NCBI GenBank assembly: GCA_037441225.1
Contig: JBBISU010000054.1
Span: 1 to 20,899 of the forward strand
Source of the DNA: JBBFMJ01 sp037441225
Lineage (GTDB): Bacteria; Acidobacteriota; Thermoanaerobaculia; UBA2201
Direction: 5' to 3'
DNA length: 20,899 bases
The position numbers were made by a program, and so were the translations under genes. Shown in pieces: positions 6,892 through 13,741 of the stretch. Every line of letters starts with the position of its first letter. Within the stretch, counting starts at the first letter, position 1. The notes below the pieces were generated by a model that was not told the origin of the DNA, did no database searches, and saw only the letters and a program-made list of their open reading frames with translations.

Positions 6892-7631
6892 CAAAGTCCC
6901 CTTTCTAAGCGAGAAGCAAGATGTATTGGAAGGCCTGCATTCATAATGGATCTTTGGGTACTTTTATAATCATAATTTATTCTAAAAAGAGTTATGGAAT
7001 AATTTTTTGAATCAAAGATTAAATAAGATGCCTTTGGATTCCCATCCCTTGGCTGACCAATTGAGCCAGGATTTATTAAATATCTCATCGTTTTTTTAAG
7101 TTTTAAATGAAGGTAATCACCTTTTATTAAAAAACCAGAAATATTATTCTTTTCCATTGTAAAAATGCAAGGTATATGGCTATGGCCAAAAAAAATTAAC
7201 TTTTCTTTTGTCTTCACAAAACTTTCAGAAGCTTCATAATTACTTAAAATATATATATCTTCATCCATTGGAGAACCATGGCATATTAAAAAATTTTCAA
7301 TTTTTATTGGACCTTCTGGAAGGGATTCCAAAAACTTATAGTTTTCTTCCTTTAAATTTTTTCTCGTCCATAAAATTGCAGCCATTGCAGGAAGATTAAA
7401 GGTGCTTTCTGTTCCTTCCATAACTGCAACCCTGTCATGGTTTCCCCTTACAATTTTAAAAATTTTCTTATCGCTTTTTATCTTTTCAACAACTTCATTT
7501 GGATTTGCTCCATAGCCAACTAAGTCCCCAAGGATAATTATCTTTTGGAATTTCTTTTTTGCAACAGATAAATACAAAGCATTCAATGCTTCTATATTTC
7601 CATGAATATCAGATATTATAAGGTACCGCAT
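6891..7631 (-). CDS. Calcineurin-like metallophosphoesterase, 246 aa
   Basis: Two-metal phosphoesterase of the YfcE/MJ0936-like group, which hydrolyses phosphodiesters or phosphomonoesters. The metal ligands are all present in order: SDIHGN (Asp8, His10), LGDLVGYG (Asp36), GNHD (Asn64, His65), CHGSP (His118) and GHSH (His150, His152), then NPGSIGQPRDGNP, which is typical of this group. No signal peptide, so cytoplasmic. The start overlaps the end of the kinase-like gene by 23 bases in another frame, and the strand that begins at Met1 is needed for the fold, so the overlap is real and suggests coupled translation. Physiological substrate unknown. Confidence 0.93.
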   Translation of the reverse strand: MRYLIISDIHGNIEALNALYLSVAKKKFQKIIILGDLVGYGANPNEVVEKIKSDKKIFKIVRGNHDRVAVMEGTESTFNLPAMAAILWTRKNLKEENYKFLESLPEGPIKIENFLICHGSPMDEDIYILSNYEASESFVKTKEKLIFFGHSHIPCIFTMEKNNISGFLIKGDYLHLKLKKTMRYLINPGSIGQPRDGNPKASYLIFDSKNYSITLFRINYDYKSTQRSIMNAGLPIHLASRLERGL

Positions 7632-8148
7632 ATATTTCTTTTATTAACCTTTCAATCCTTTTTATAATTTCATTAACTTCTTCATATCCATAAAAGTTTA
7701 CCACAATATCTGCCTTTTTATAAATTTTATTTCTTAAAAGGTATACTGAATATAGATTTTCTATATTTATTTTTTCTGGCAGCAACTTTTTCTTTTCTTC
7801 AATTCTTTTTGCAATTACATCCCATTCAGGATTTAAATAAATAACTAAACCAATACTTTTAATAAAATCCATAATGCTCTCACTTGCCCCAGCACCAGAG
7901 GACAAGGCAACCACAATTTTCTCTTCCTCTCTTAATTCTTTTATCAATTCCCACTCAATTTTCCTAAAAAAATTTTCTCCTCTTTTTCTTATTAGTTCTT
8001 TTAAAGACATAGCTTCTTTTTTTTCAATTTCTTCATCTGTATCTACAAATTTATATTTAAGAGCTCTACTTAAATTTTTTCCAATTGTTGTCTTTCCTGA
8101 CCCAATAAAGCCTATTAAAAATATTCTTGGAGGTATTGACCAATTCAT
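7609..8148 (-). CDS. Shikimate-kinase-like P-loop kinase, divergent, 179 aa
   Basis: Fits the AroK/AroL fold, which phosphorylates shikimate with ATP in aromatic amino acid synthesis. Visible: Walker A GFIGSGKT (13-20), FVDTDEEIE (Asp36, Asp38), RGENFFRKIE (56-65, the shikimate-binding Arg62) and Arg139 in LLRNKIY. Odd points: the shikimate-binding GGG loop reads LSSGAG (82-87), with Ala in the middle position, and the lid, which normally has an RPLL motif, reads KKLLP without the arginine. It could be a working but diverged AroK, or a kinase for another small substrate. No other aro gene is near except by the general pil-aro neighbourhood. The ATG overlaps the upstream stop as ATGA and there is no strong ribosome site. 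Confidence 0.8.
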   Translation of the reverse strand: MNWSIPPRIFLIGFIGSGKTTIGKNLSRALKYKFVDTDEEIEKKEAMSLKELIRKRGENFFRKIEWELIKELREEEKIVVALSSGAGASESIMDFIKSIGLVIYLNPEWDVIAKRIEEKKKLLPEKINIENLYSVYLLRNKIYKKADIVVNFYGYEEVNEIIKRIERLIKEIYAVPYNI

Positions 8149-8735
8149 CTATTTAAAATATCCTTTACGAACCTTATAAATGCAACCTTATCAACACCAG
8201 TTGATAAGACACCAAAGATATTTTCACCATTTATACCACCTATTGCAACGATAATTTTATTTTTTTTCACATAATCTTTTAAGATTTCAATCCCCAATGG
8301 CTTTTTATCCTTTAAAGGTGTTTTAAAAATTGGCCCAATTGCAATGTAATCAATAAAAGTATTTCCCAGAGCACTTTCAATTTCTTCCCTTTTATAACAA
8401 GATAAACCTATTATTATTTTATCTCCAAGTACTTTCCTTGCTTGAGATGGCTTTAAATCTTCTTGTCCTAAATGTATCCCCTGTGCTTTTAAATCTTTTG
8501 CTAAATCCAGATAATCATTTATAATAATTTTTCCATCAAACTCTTCTGCTAATTCTATGTAATTTTTTAATTCCTTTAAGTACTTTTCAAAACTTTCTTC
8601 TTTTTCTCTTATTTGTATCCATTTAATTCCCAATTTAAAAAGATCAGGTATTATTTTTATATCTTTTAAACTAATAAGAGGGTAAAGCTTAAAAAAAGGT
8701 ATGTCTTTCCAAATATCTTGTTGAGAAGGCACCAT
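8145..8735 (-). CDS. ThiE/TenI-family protein (thiamine phosphate synthase-like), 196 aa
   Basis: TIM-barrel protein of the family that joins the pyrimidine and thiazole halves of thiamine (ThiE) or acts on the thiazole (TenI). Visible: WIQIREKE (39-46), IINDYLDLA (71-79), GIHLGQEDL (86-94), IGLSCYKREE, YIAIGPIFKTPLKDKKPLG (130-148) and IVAIGGINGEN (162-172). The pyrophosphate-binding T-x-T/S-K motif of ThiE reads TPLK, and the end reads KVAFIRFV where ThiE usually has GVAVVSAI, so activity as ThiE is probable, not certain. The ATG at 8735 lies 47 bases inside accC. The start is uncertain because typical proteins begin near KLYPLIS (residue 16), but no other ATG or GTG is available there. No other thi gene is in the window. 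Confidence 0.82.
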   Translation of the reverse strand: MVPSQQDIWKDIPFFKLYPLISLKDIKIIPDLFKLGIKWIQIREKEESFEKYLKELKNYIELAEEFDGKIIINDYLDLAKDLKAQGIHLGQEDLKPSQARKVLGDKIIIGLSCYKREEIESALGNTFIDYIAIGPIFKTPLKDKKPLGIEILKDYVKKNKIIVAIGGINGENIFGVLSTGVDKVAFIRFVKDILNR

Positions 8736-10029
8736 TTAAAAATGCCTCATCTTCTAATATTTTTAAATATAAAGGTATTGTTGTTTTTACACCCTCTATA
8801 GTAAAACTTGAAAGAGATCTTTTTGCTCTTTTTATTGTTTCTTTTCTGTTTTCTCCCCATACAATTAACTTTGCTAAAAGTGAATCATAAAAAGGAGGAA
8901 TACTATAGCCCTGATAAATGTGGGAATCTATCCTTACTCCAATTCCAGTAGGGAATCTTAAAAGTTCTATCTTTCCAACTGAAGGTACAAATTTTTGTGG
9001 ATCTTCTGCATTAATTCTAAATTCAATGCAATGATTATTGCAACCTTCTCTTTTCTTTAAATATGAAATATTTTCGCCTTGTGCAATTAAAATTTGTGCT
9101 TTTACAAGGTCAACAGAACTCCCAACTTCTGTAACAGGATGCTCAACTTGGATTCTTGTATTTACTTCCATAAAATAAAAATTTCCTTCTTCATCTAAAA
9201 GGAATTCAACAGTCCCTGCTCCAATATACCCAGATTTTTTTATAAGTTTTTCTGCTGAGTCCTGAATTTTCTTTCTCAAAGAAGGGCTTACAGCAGGAGA
9301 AGGAGATTCTTCTATTAATTTTTGATGTCTTCTTTGAATTGAACAATCCCTTTCAGGGAAACAAATAATATTCTTATGAGTATCTGCAAGGACTTGAATT
9401 TCTACATGTCTTGGTTCTTCCAAATATTTTTCTAGATATAAACGTCCGTCTCCAAAAGCCTTTTCTGCTTCTGAAGAAGCAGATAAAAATACATTCTCAA
9501 AATCCTCTTCTGATGTAACAATCCTCATCCCTCTCCCTCCACCACCTGCTGCTGCCTTTAAAATAACTGGAAATTTTATTTTTTTTGCAATTTTTATTGC
9601 TTCTTTCAAATCTGATATTGGATCAAGCGTCCCCTGCAATATTGGAACTGAGGATTGGGAAGCAATTTTTCTTGCAGAAATTTTGTCTCCTAACTTTTCC
9701 ATCATAGATGCCTTAGGTCCAATAAATATAATTCCACATTCTTCACATATTTCAGCAAATTTTGGATTTTCTGCCAAAAAGCCATAGCCCGGATGGATTG
9801 CTTCTGCACCAGAAACTTCAGCAGCAGATAAAATTGAAGTTAAATTCAAATAACTTTGAAGTGGATGGGGAGGACCTATGCATATTGCTTCATCAGCTAA
9901 TTGAACATGTAAAGATTCCTTATCTGCCTCAGAATATACAGCTACACTTTTTATACCTAACTCTTTTAAAGCGTTAATAATTCTTATGGCTATTTCGCCT
10001 CTATTTGCAATTAAAACTTTTTTAAACAA
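8689..10029 (-). CDS. accC: Biotin carboxylase AccC, 446 aa
   Basis: ATP-dependent carboxylation of the biotin carried by AccB, the first half-reaction of acetyl-CoA carboxylase. Full normal length, with KVLIANRGEIAIRI at the N-terminus, HPGYGFLAEN (79-88), the ATP-grasp glycine loop AAAGGGGRGMRI (159-170), ERDCSIQRRHQKLIEE (226-241) and MEVNTRIQVEHPVTE (287-301). The start codon is TTG, three bases after the accB stop, with no visible Shine-Dalgarno; the fixed N-terminus of the family leaves no other choice, so translation probably re-initiates after accB. AccC could also serve propionyl-CoA carboxylase. The carboxyltransferase genes are not in the window. Confidence 0.97.
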   Translation of the reverse strand: MFKKVLIANRGEIAIRIINALKELGIKSVAVYSEADKESLHVQLADEAICIGPPHPLQSYLNLTSILSAAEVSGAEAIHPGYGFLAENPKFAEICEECGIIFIGPKASMMEKLGDKISARKIASQSSVPILQGTLDPISDLKEAIKIAKKIKFPVILKAAAGGGGRGMRIVTSEEDFENVFLSASSEAEKAFGDGRLYLEKYLEEPRHVEIQVLADTHKNIICFPERDCSIQRRHQKLIEESPSPAVSPSLRKKIQDSAEKLIKKSGYIGAGTVEFLLDEEGNFYFMEVNTRIQVEHPVTEVGSSVDLVKAQILIAQGENISYLKKREGCNNHCIEFRINAEDPQKFVPSVGKIELLRFPTGIGVRIDSHIYQGYSIPPFYDSLLAKLIVWGENRKETIKRAKRSLSSFTIEGVKTTIPLYLKILEDEAFLNGAFSTRYLERHTFF

Positions 10030-10032
10030 TTT

Positions 10033-10479
10033 TTAAAAGGTTTTTATAGCAAAAAGCTTTGCACCAAACTCAACTGCCTGGGCATTTTGAGCATAAATTT
10101 CAACAATTTCTCCATCCACATCTGATTCAATTTCATTCATAAGTTTCATTGCTTCAATAATACAAAGAACCTGACCTTTTTTAACTTTATCACCAACTTT
10201 TACAAAGGGCTCAGAATGAGGTGAAGGTGCTCTGTAAAAAGTTCCTACCATAGGGGAATAAATTATATGTAACCCTTCTTCTTTTTTTTCCTCTACTTTT
10301 TCAACAACTGCCACTTGTGATGCAGGGTTGCTCTTAGGTATAACATCTTGGATAATTTGAATATTTTGAGGATAAGCTCCTTGTATTTTTATTTTAAAGC
10401 CCTCCTTTTCTATTTCAACCAAGGGTATCCCTTTTTTTGATACAAGTTCAATCAACGCACATAATTCTTCAAACTTCAA
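10033..10479 (-). CDS. accB: Biotin carboxyl carrier protein AccB, 148 aa
   Basis: Carries the biotin that shuttles carboxyl groups in acetyl-CoA carboxylase. An N-terminal region (1-35), a linker rich in Glu, Lys and Val (about 50-70) and a biotinyl domain starting HIIYSPMVGTFYRAPSP, with the biotin-accepting Lys112 in EAMKLMNEIE. The thumb sequence APSPHSEPFV before the biotin site is present, as in acetyl-CoA carboxylase carriers. The start is a TTG overlapping the upstream TGA, with GGAGG seven bases ahead. It lies three bases before accC. Confidence 0.97.
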   Translation of the reverse strand: MKFEELCALIELVSKKGIPLVEIEKEGFKIKIQGAYPQNIQIIQDVIPKSNPASQVAVVEKVEEKKEEGLHIIYSPMVGTFYRAPSPHSEPFVKVGDKVKKGQVLCIIEAMKLMNEIESDVDGEIVEIYAQNAQAVEFGAKLFAIKTF

Positions 10480-10832
10480 ACAAATTCCTCCTTTAATTGA
10501 TAAGACAACTTCAATAGTTCATATCTTGCTTTACCAAAATAACCCTTTCTTTCAAGAATGCAAAACAAATAATAATCTTTTGTGATAGCAGATAGTAAAT
10601 GAATATGTTCTTCACAAAGAAGAGCAAGTTGATTTAATTTTCCAATTTTCAATTCAGAATTTGCTATATTCAAATTTCTAATAAAAGTCGTAAGTTCTGC
10701 TGATAATGTCTCTATATCAAGATTGCTTTTTCCAATACTTTCAATTGGAATTCCATCAATTCCAATCAAAGATAATGATAATGCGCCGGGTATTTTTTCC
10801 TTTGTTTCTCTTAATTTTTCTTCAAAACTCAT
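10476..10832 (-). CDS. Roadblock/LC7-domain protein, 118 aa
   Basis: A single Roadblock/LC7 (MglB-like) domain without signal or membrane segment. Visible: GALSLSLIGIDGIPIES (16-32), a helix with LSAELTTFIRN, strands around LNQLALLCEEHIHLLSAITKDYYLFCIL and a final helix GKARYELLKLSYQLKEE. Such proteins form dimers and act as regulators of small Ras-like GTPases. MglB, for instance, is the GAP of MglA, which sets type IV pilus polarity in Myxococcus. No GTPase gene is in the window. It overlaps the TPR gene (ATGA) and accB (TTGA), and has GAGG ahead of the ATG. Both the pil and acc neighbours are possible partners. Confidence 0.85.
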   Translation of the reverse strand: MSFEEKLRETKEKIPGALSLSLIGIDGIPIESIGKSNLDIETLSAELTTFIRNLNIANSELKIGKLNQLALLCEEHIHLLSAITKDYYLFCILERKGYFGKARYELLKLSYQLKEEFV

Positions 10833-11308
10833 ATTTGCCTCTTATTTATTTTGTTCAGAATTTTTCTTAACTTTAAAATTTTTTTTTCGCGAGAACTTAA
10901 AGGAGGATTTGCCAATATCTCTAACTCTTCAATTTTTTTTTGCAGCTCTTCATCTTGTGGAAAAAAAACCCTTAAAAACTTGTATTTTTTTATTGCTTCT
11001 ACATAATCCTTTTTTTCTTCAAAAGAATTAGCAAGGAACTTTATTGCAATCGTATTTTCCTTATCAATTTTTAGCACCTCATAAAATGTTTTAATTGCCT
11101 TATCCCATTCCTTCATTTCAAAATATAATTTACCCAAGGAAACAAGTAAAGGTATATATTTTGGAAACTTTTCAATTCCTTCATTTAAAAGATTTATAGC
11201 TTCTTTAATATTATTTTCCTTTTTTAACTTTTCCATTAATTCAAGATAAAATCTTGGAGAAGAAACTTTCTTTTCTTGATCTTTTAAAGAATCAGGTATT
11301 TGGTTCAA
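10829..11308 (-). CDS. TPR-repeat protein, 159 aa
   Basis: A helical repeat protein with about three tetratricopeptide repeats between residues 20 and 130: helices YLELMEKLKKENNIKEAINLL, LLVSLGKLYFEMKEWDKAIKTF and IKFLANSFEEKKDYVEAIKKY, with the spaced Tyr/Ala/Pro pattern of TPRs. The C-terminus (135-159) is strongly basic. No signal peptide. The start is taken as the TTG at 11308, 17 bases after the TIG lipoprotein gene, with no ribosome site visible; Met25 at 11236 is a possible alternative, which would shorten the first repeat. It overlaps the Roadblock gene by four bases. TPR proteins serve as scaffolds; the partner is unknown. Confidence 0.83.
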   Translation of the reverse strand: MNQIPDSLKDQEKKVSSPRFYLELMEKLKKENNIKEAINLLNEGIEKFPKYIPLLVSLGKLYFEMKEWDKAIKTFYEVLKIDKENTIAIKFLANSFEEKKDYVEAIKKYKFLRVFFPQDEELQKKIEELEILANPPLSSREKKILKLRKILNKINKRQI

Positions 11309-11325
11309 TTTTTTTAATTAAAAAA

Positions 11326-13188
11326 TTATGGGCAAGCTGGATTTACCCCTGCTTCAATTGTGCCAGTTCCATTGCAACTTGCAGTTCCACCTGTGTTTGA
11401 TATAGAAACTGAAACTACTTTTACCCCAGAAGAAGAATAATTACAAGTATAAACATTTCCAGCACCTGCACAAACTCCTCCACTTAAATCATTCCAATTA
11501 TATGTTGCACCGCAATTTTCAGTGGCAGTGTATGTAATTGTACATCCACTTACTTGTGAAGTTATATTGCATTGTGGGGGATCAGTTCTGCATGTTGTGT
11601 CAGGGGGTATATAATAGAAGGAAGAAAAAGTATCGGAACAACCTGTTGATAAACTGCTAACTGTAATATCAACAGGAGTATTTATATTTCTTTTTCCTGC
11701 ACAACCACTGGCATCAATACAATCTTCTGTCAGATATGTTCCTGAAAAGGGAGGAATACTAACAGAATCAATTTGACTATCACTAACATAGTTGTACCCC
11801 AAAGCATTGGATTCTCCAAAAAGAATTTCAAAAGGTGGATAAAATCCAAAACCTAAAATTGTAATAGTACCAGGATAACTTCCAGTTATAGGAGCAATTG
11901 ATGTTATTCTCAATTCAGGTGAAACATAAGTAAAACAATTTGTGCAAGAAGCTGAAATACCACAATCTAAATCTGTAACAACAACATCTCCTTTGTGATC
12001 TGAACATTTTGGATTATCATAACTTTGTGCTCTTACAACAATTTCATTATTTGAAACACTTAAAACTTGTGCAGCTACCCCTACTAATGATACAGCAACA
12101 GGTGGATCAAAGCCTTGTCCATAAATTATGACATTCTCACCTCCACTAGTTGATATTTTATTTGGTCCTACAGCATAAATTTTAATATCAGGACCATATT
12201 TAAAAACATCAGAAAGTTGTGCATATAAACCACCACATACATTTCTAACCCTGATACTAACTGATTGGCTACAACTTTCCACACCTGCATCATAGGCAGG
12301 TGGTGCTTCAGCTATTATTTTTGTTTTTTCACATTTAACCACTTTTGCAGGCGCATCATTGAAATAGACAAGCACACCTTCAGAGCAATAAAAATCATTT
12401 CCATAAATTGTTACAAGGGTACCACCGTTATTTGTTCCATGGTTTGGATCAATCCCTGAAATTTGGGGTTCTGGAGCTTCAAAAGTATAAGAGAAGGACT
12501 TGCTTAATGTATAAGAATTTTCATTTGCTTGACCTGGGTTTAATAAAACCTTCACATCAACAATATCATTGCAACCACAACAAGAAGAAAGGTGGGAAGG
12601 GCTTTGGACAATTATTTCATTGTATGTATTAGAAATATATGTTGCTTTATTTTCTCCAAAATAAACTTCTAAAGGAAATGTAAAACCATTACCTGAAATT
12701 GTTATCTGCTCACCGCCAAGAGATGTACCTGTATTTGGAGATATGCTTGTTATCTTTAAATTTGGGTCAATTGAGAATATATATTTCCCTTTTGCTGAAG
12801 CTGTTCCACCAGCATCTTCCACCTTCAAATAAGCAGAAACCTCAAATTCCCCTTCATAATTGGAAAAAAGGGTTGCAGTTGCTTTACCATTTTTTGTTGT
12901 TACAAGATAAGAATTGGCAAGAGATTCGACAAAAGCGGCACCTTGGGTTTGAAAGTTTATTTGAGCAGTTCCATTATATATACTATTATTCTTTTTAATA
13001 TTTACTGTTAAACTGACAGTTTCTTCTGTCGTTATAACATCATCTACATTTACATAAGCACTACCAGAGGAAGGAGATAGGGTTATTGTAAATATAGATT
13101 CAGGATTTTCACTTGGGGATTTTGGTTTTTCTGTACAAGAAAATAATATAAAAATTAAGGGAAGTAAAATGATTAAATACTTTTTCAT
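11326..13188 (-). CDS. Cys-rich lipoprotein with four IPT/TIG repeats, 620 aa
   Basis: A lipoprotein signal peptide with lipobox LFSC (lipidated Cys18) is followed by a Ser/Pro-rich tether. Then comes a bacterial Ig-like (invasin-type) domain at about 35-140 and four IPT/TIG immunoglobulin-like repeats at about 145-237, 241-331, 335-421 and 426-528. Each repeat opens with the P-x-x-G...GG or similar turn followed by I-x-G-x-G-F, for example GGEQITISGNGF and GGENVIIYGQGF. A last domain of about 85 residues looks PKD-like. There are 22 cysteines besides Cys18, including SSCCGC (201-206) and many in the last 140 residues, so it is probably heavily disulfide-bonded outside the cytoplasm. It overlaps the small lipoprotein gene by ATGA and has GGAGG ahead. 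Its place right after pilQ suggests a surface or pilus-gate role, by inference only. Confidence 0.9.
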   Translation of the reverse strand: MKKYLIILLPLIFILFSCTEKPKSPSENPESIFTITLSPSSGSAYVNVDDVITTEETVSLTVNIKKNNSIYNGTAQINFQTQGAAFVESLANSYLVTTKNGKATATLFSNYEGEFEVSAYLKVEDAGGTASAKGKYIFSIDPNLKITSISPNTGTSLGGEQITISGNGFTFPLEVYFGENKATYISNTYNEIIVQSPSHLSSCCGCNDIVDVKVLLNPGQANENSYTLSKSFSYTFEAPEPQISGIDPNHGTNNGGTLVTIYGNDFYCSEGVLVYFNDAPAKVVKCEKTKIIAEAPPAYDAGVESCSQSVSIRVRNVCGGLYAQLSDVFKYGPDIKIYAVGPNKISTSGGENVIIYGQGFDPPVAVSLVGVAAQVLSVSNNEIVVRAQSYDNPKCSDHKGDVVVTDLDCGISASCTNCFTYVSPELRITSIAPITGSYPGTITILGFGFYPPFEILFGESNALGYNYVSDSQIDSVSIPPFSGTYLTEDCIDASGCAGKRNINTPVDITVSSLSTGCSDTFSSFYYIPPDTTCRTDPPQCNITSQVSGCTITYTATENCGATYNWNDLSGGVCAGAGNVYTCNYSSSGVKVVSVSISNTGGTASCNGTGTIEAGVNPACP

Positions 13189-13733
13189 TTTGCACCTCCA
13201 TAATAGAATTCAAAGGTTGTATACATTGGACCTGCCACTAAATCACATCCCTGAACTGTATGACCATAAAAATAGGTCTCTCCTCGGCAAACTATAATGA
13301 GATTACCTGTTTCTGGATCCCGCCCGCCATTTTCAGGTAAAAGTTGAGTGAAAGGGAGTTCCAAGAGTTGCTCATCTGCCATTAAAGGAACATCATTTAA
13401 GGTAGCATTCCCACCTGCAGGGATTACCACTGTCCAGTTTAATCTAAAGGGTTTGGGGGCAACTGTCCCCCCATCAATTCTTTTCCAATAGGTAATCATA
13501 TAATCAAGTTGAACATCATCCAAGGGGGTCAATTGAGCTGCTGGATTTTTTGATTTGCTGTAAAGGTTTATTGTTTTCATAGTCGGCGGGGATAAAGTTG
13601 TAATGTCAATCAAATAATTTGCATAATCCTTTGCCTCCGTTTCTATATAAACTGGGCAGGGGTCTTTTTCTTGATCAGTACAACTAATCAAAAGCAAAAT
13701 TGAAAATAAGAAAAAAATAACAATTTTTTTCAT
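13185..13733 (-). CDS. Small lipoprotein of unknown function after pilQ, 182 aa
   Basis: A lipoprotein signal peptide MKKIVIFFLFSILLLISC with lipidated Cys18, then about 160 residues of predicted beta-rich sequence (MITYWKRIDG, FRLNWTVVIPAG, MYTTFEFYYGG) with Cys26 and two further cysteines near the C-terminus. No family recognised. ATG follows TAGGAGG. It lies eight bases after pilQ and overlaps the TIG lipoprotein gene by four bases. A secretin-associated lipoprotein (pilotin-like role) is possible, but known pilotins are TPR or other folds, so this is speculation. Confidence 0.85.
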   Translation of the reverse strand: MKKIVIFFLFSILLLISCTDQEKDPCPVYIETEAKDYANYLIDITTLSPPTMKTINLYSKSKNPAAQLTPLDDVQLDYMITYWKRIDGGTVAPKPFRLNWTVVIPAGGNATLNDVPLMADEQLLELPFTQLLPENGGRDPETGNLIIVCRGETYFYGHTVQGCDLVAGPMYTTFEFYYGGAK

Positions 13734-13741
13734 AATACCTC

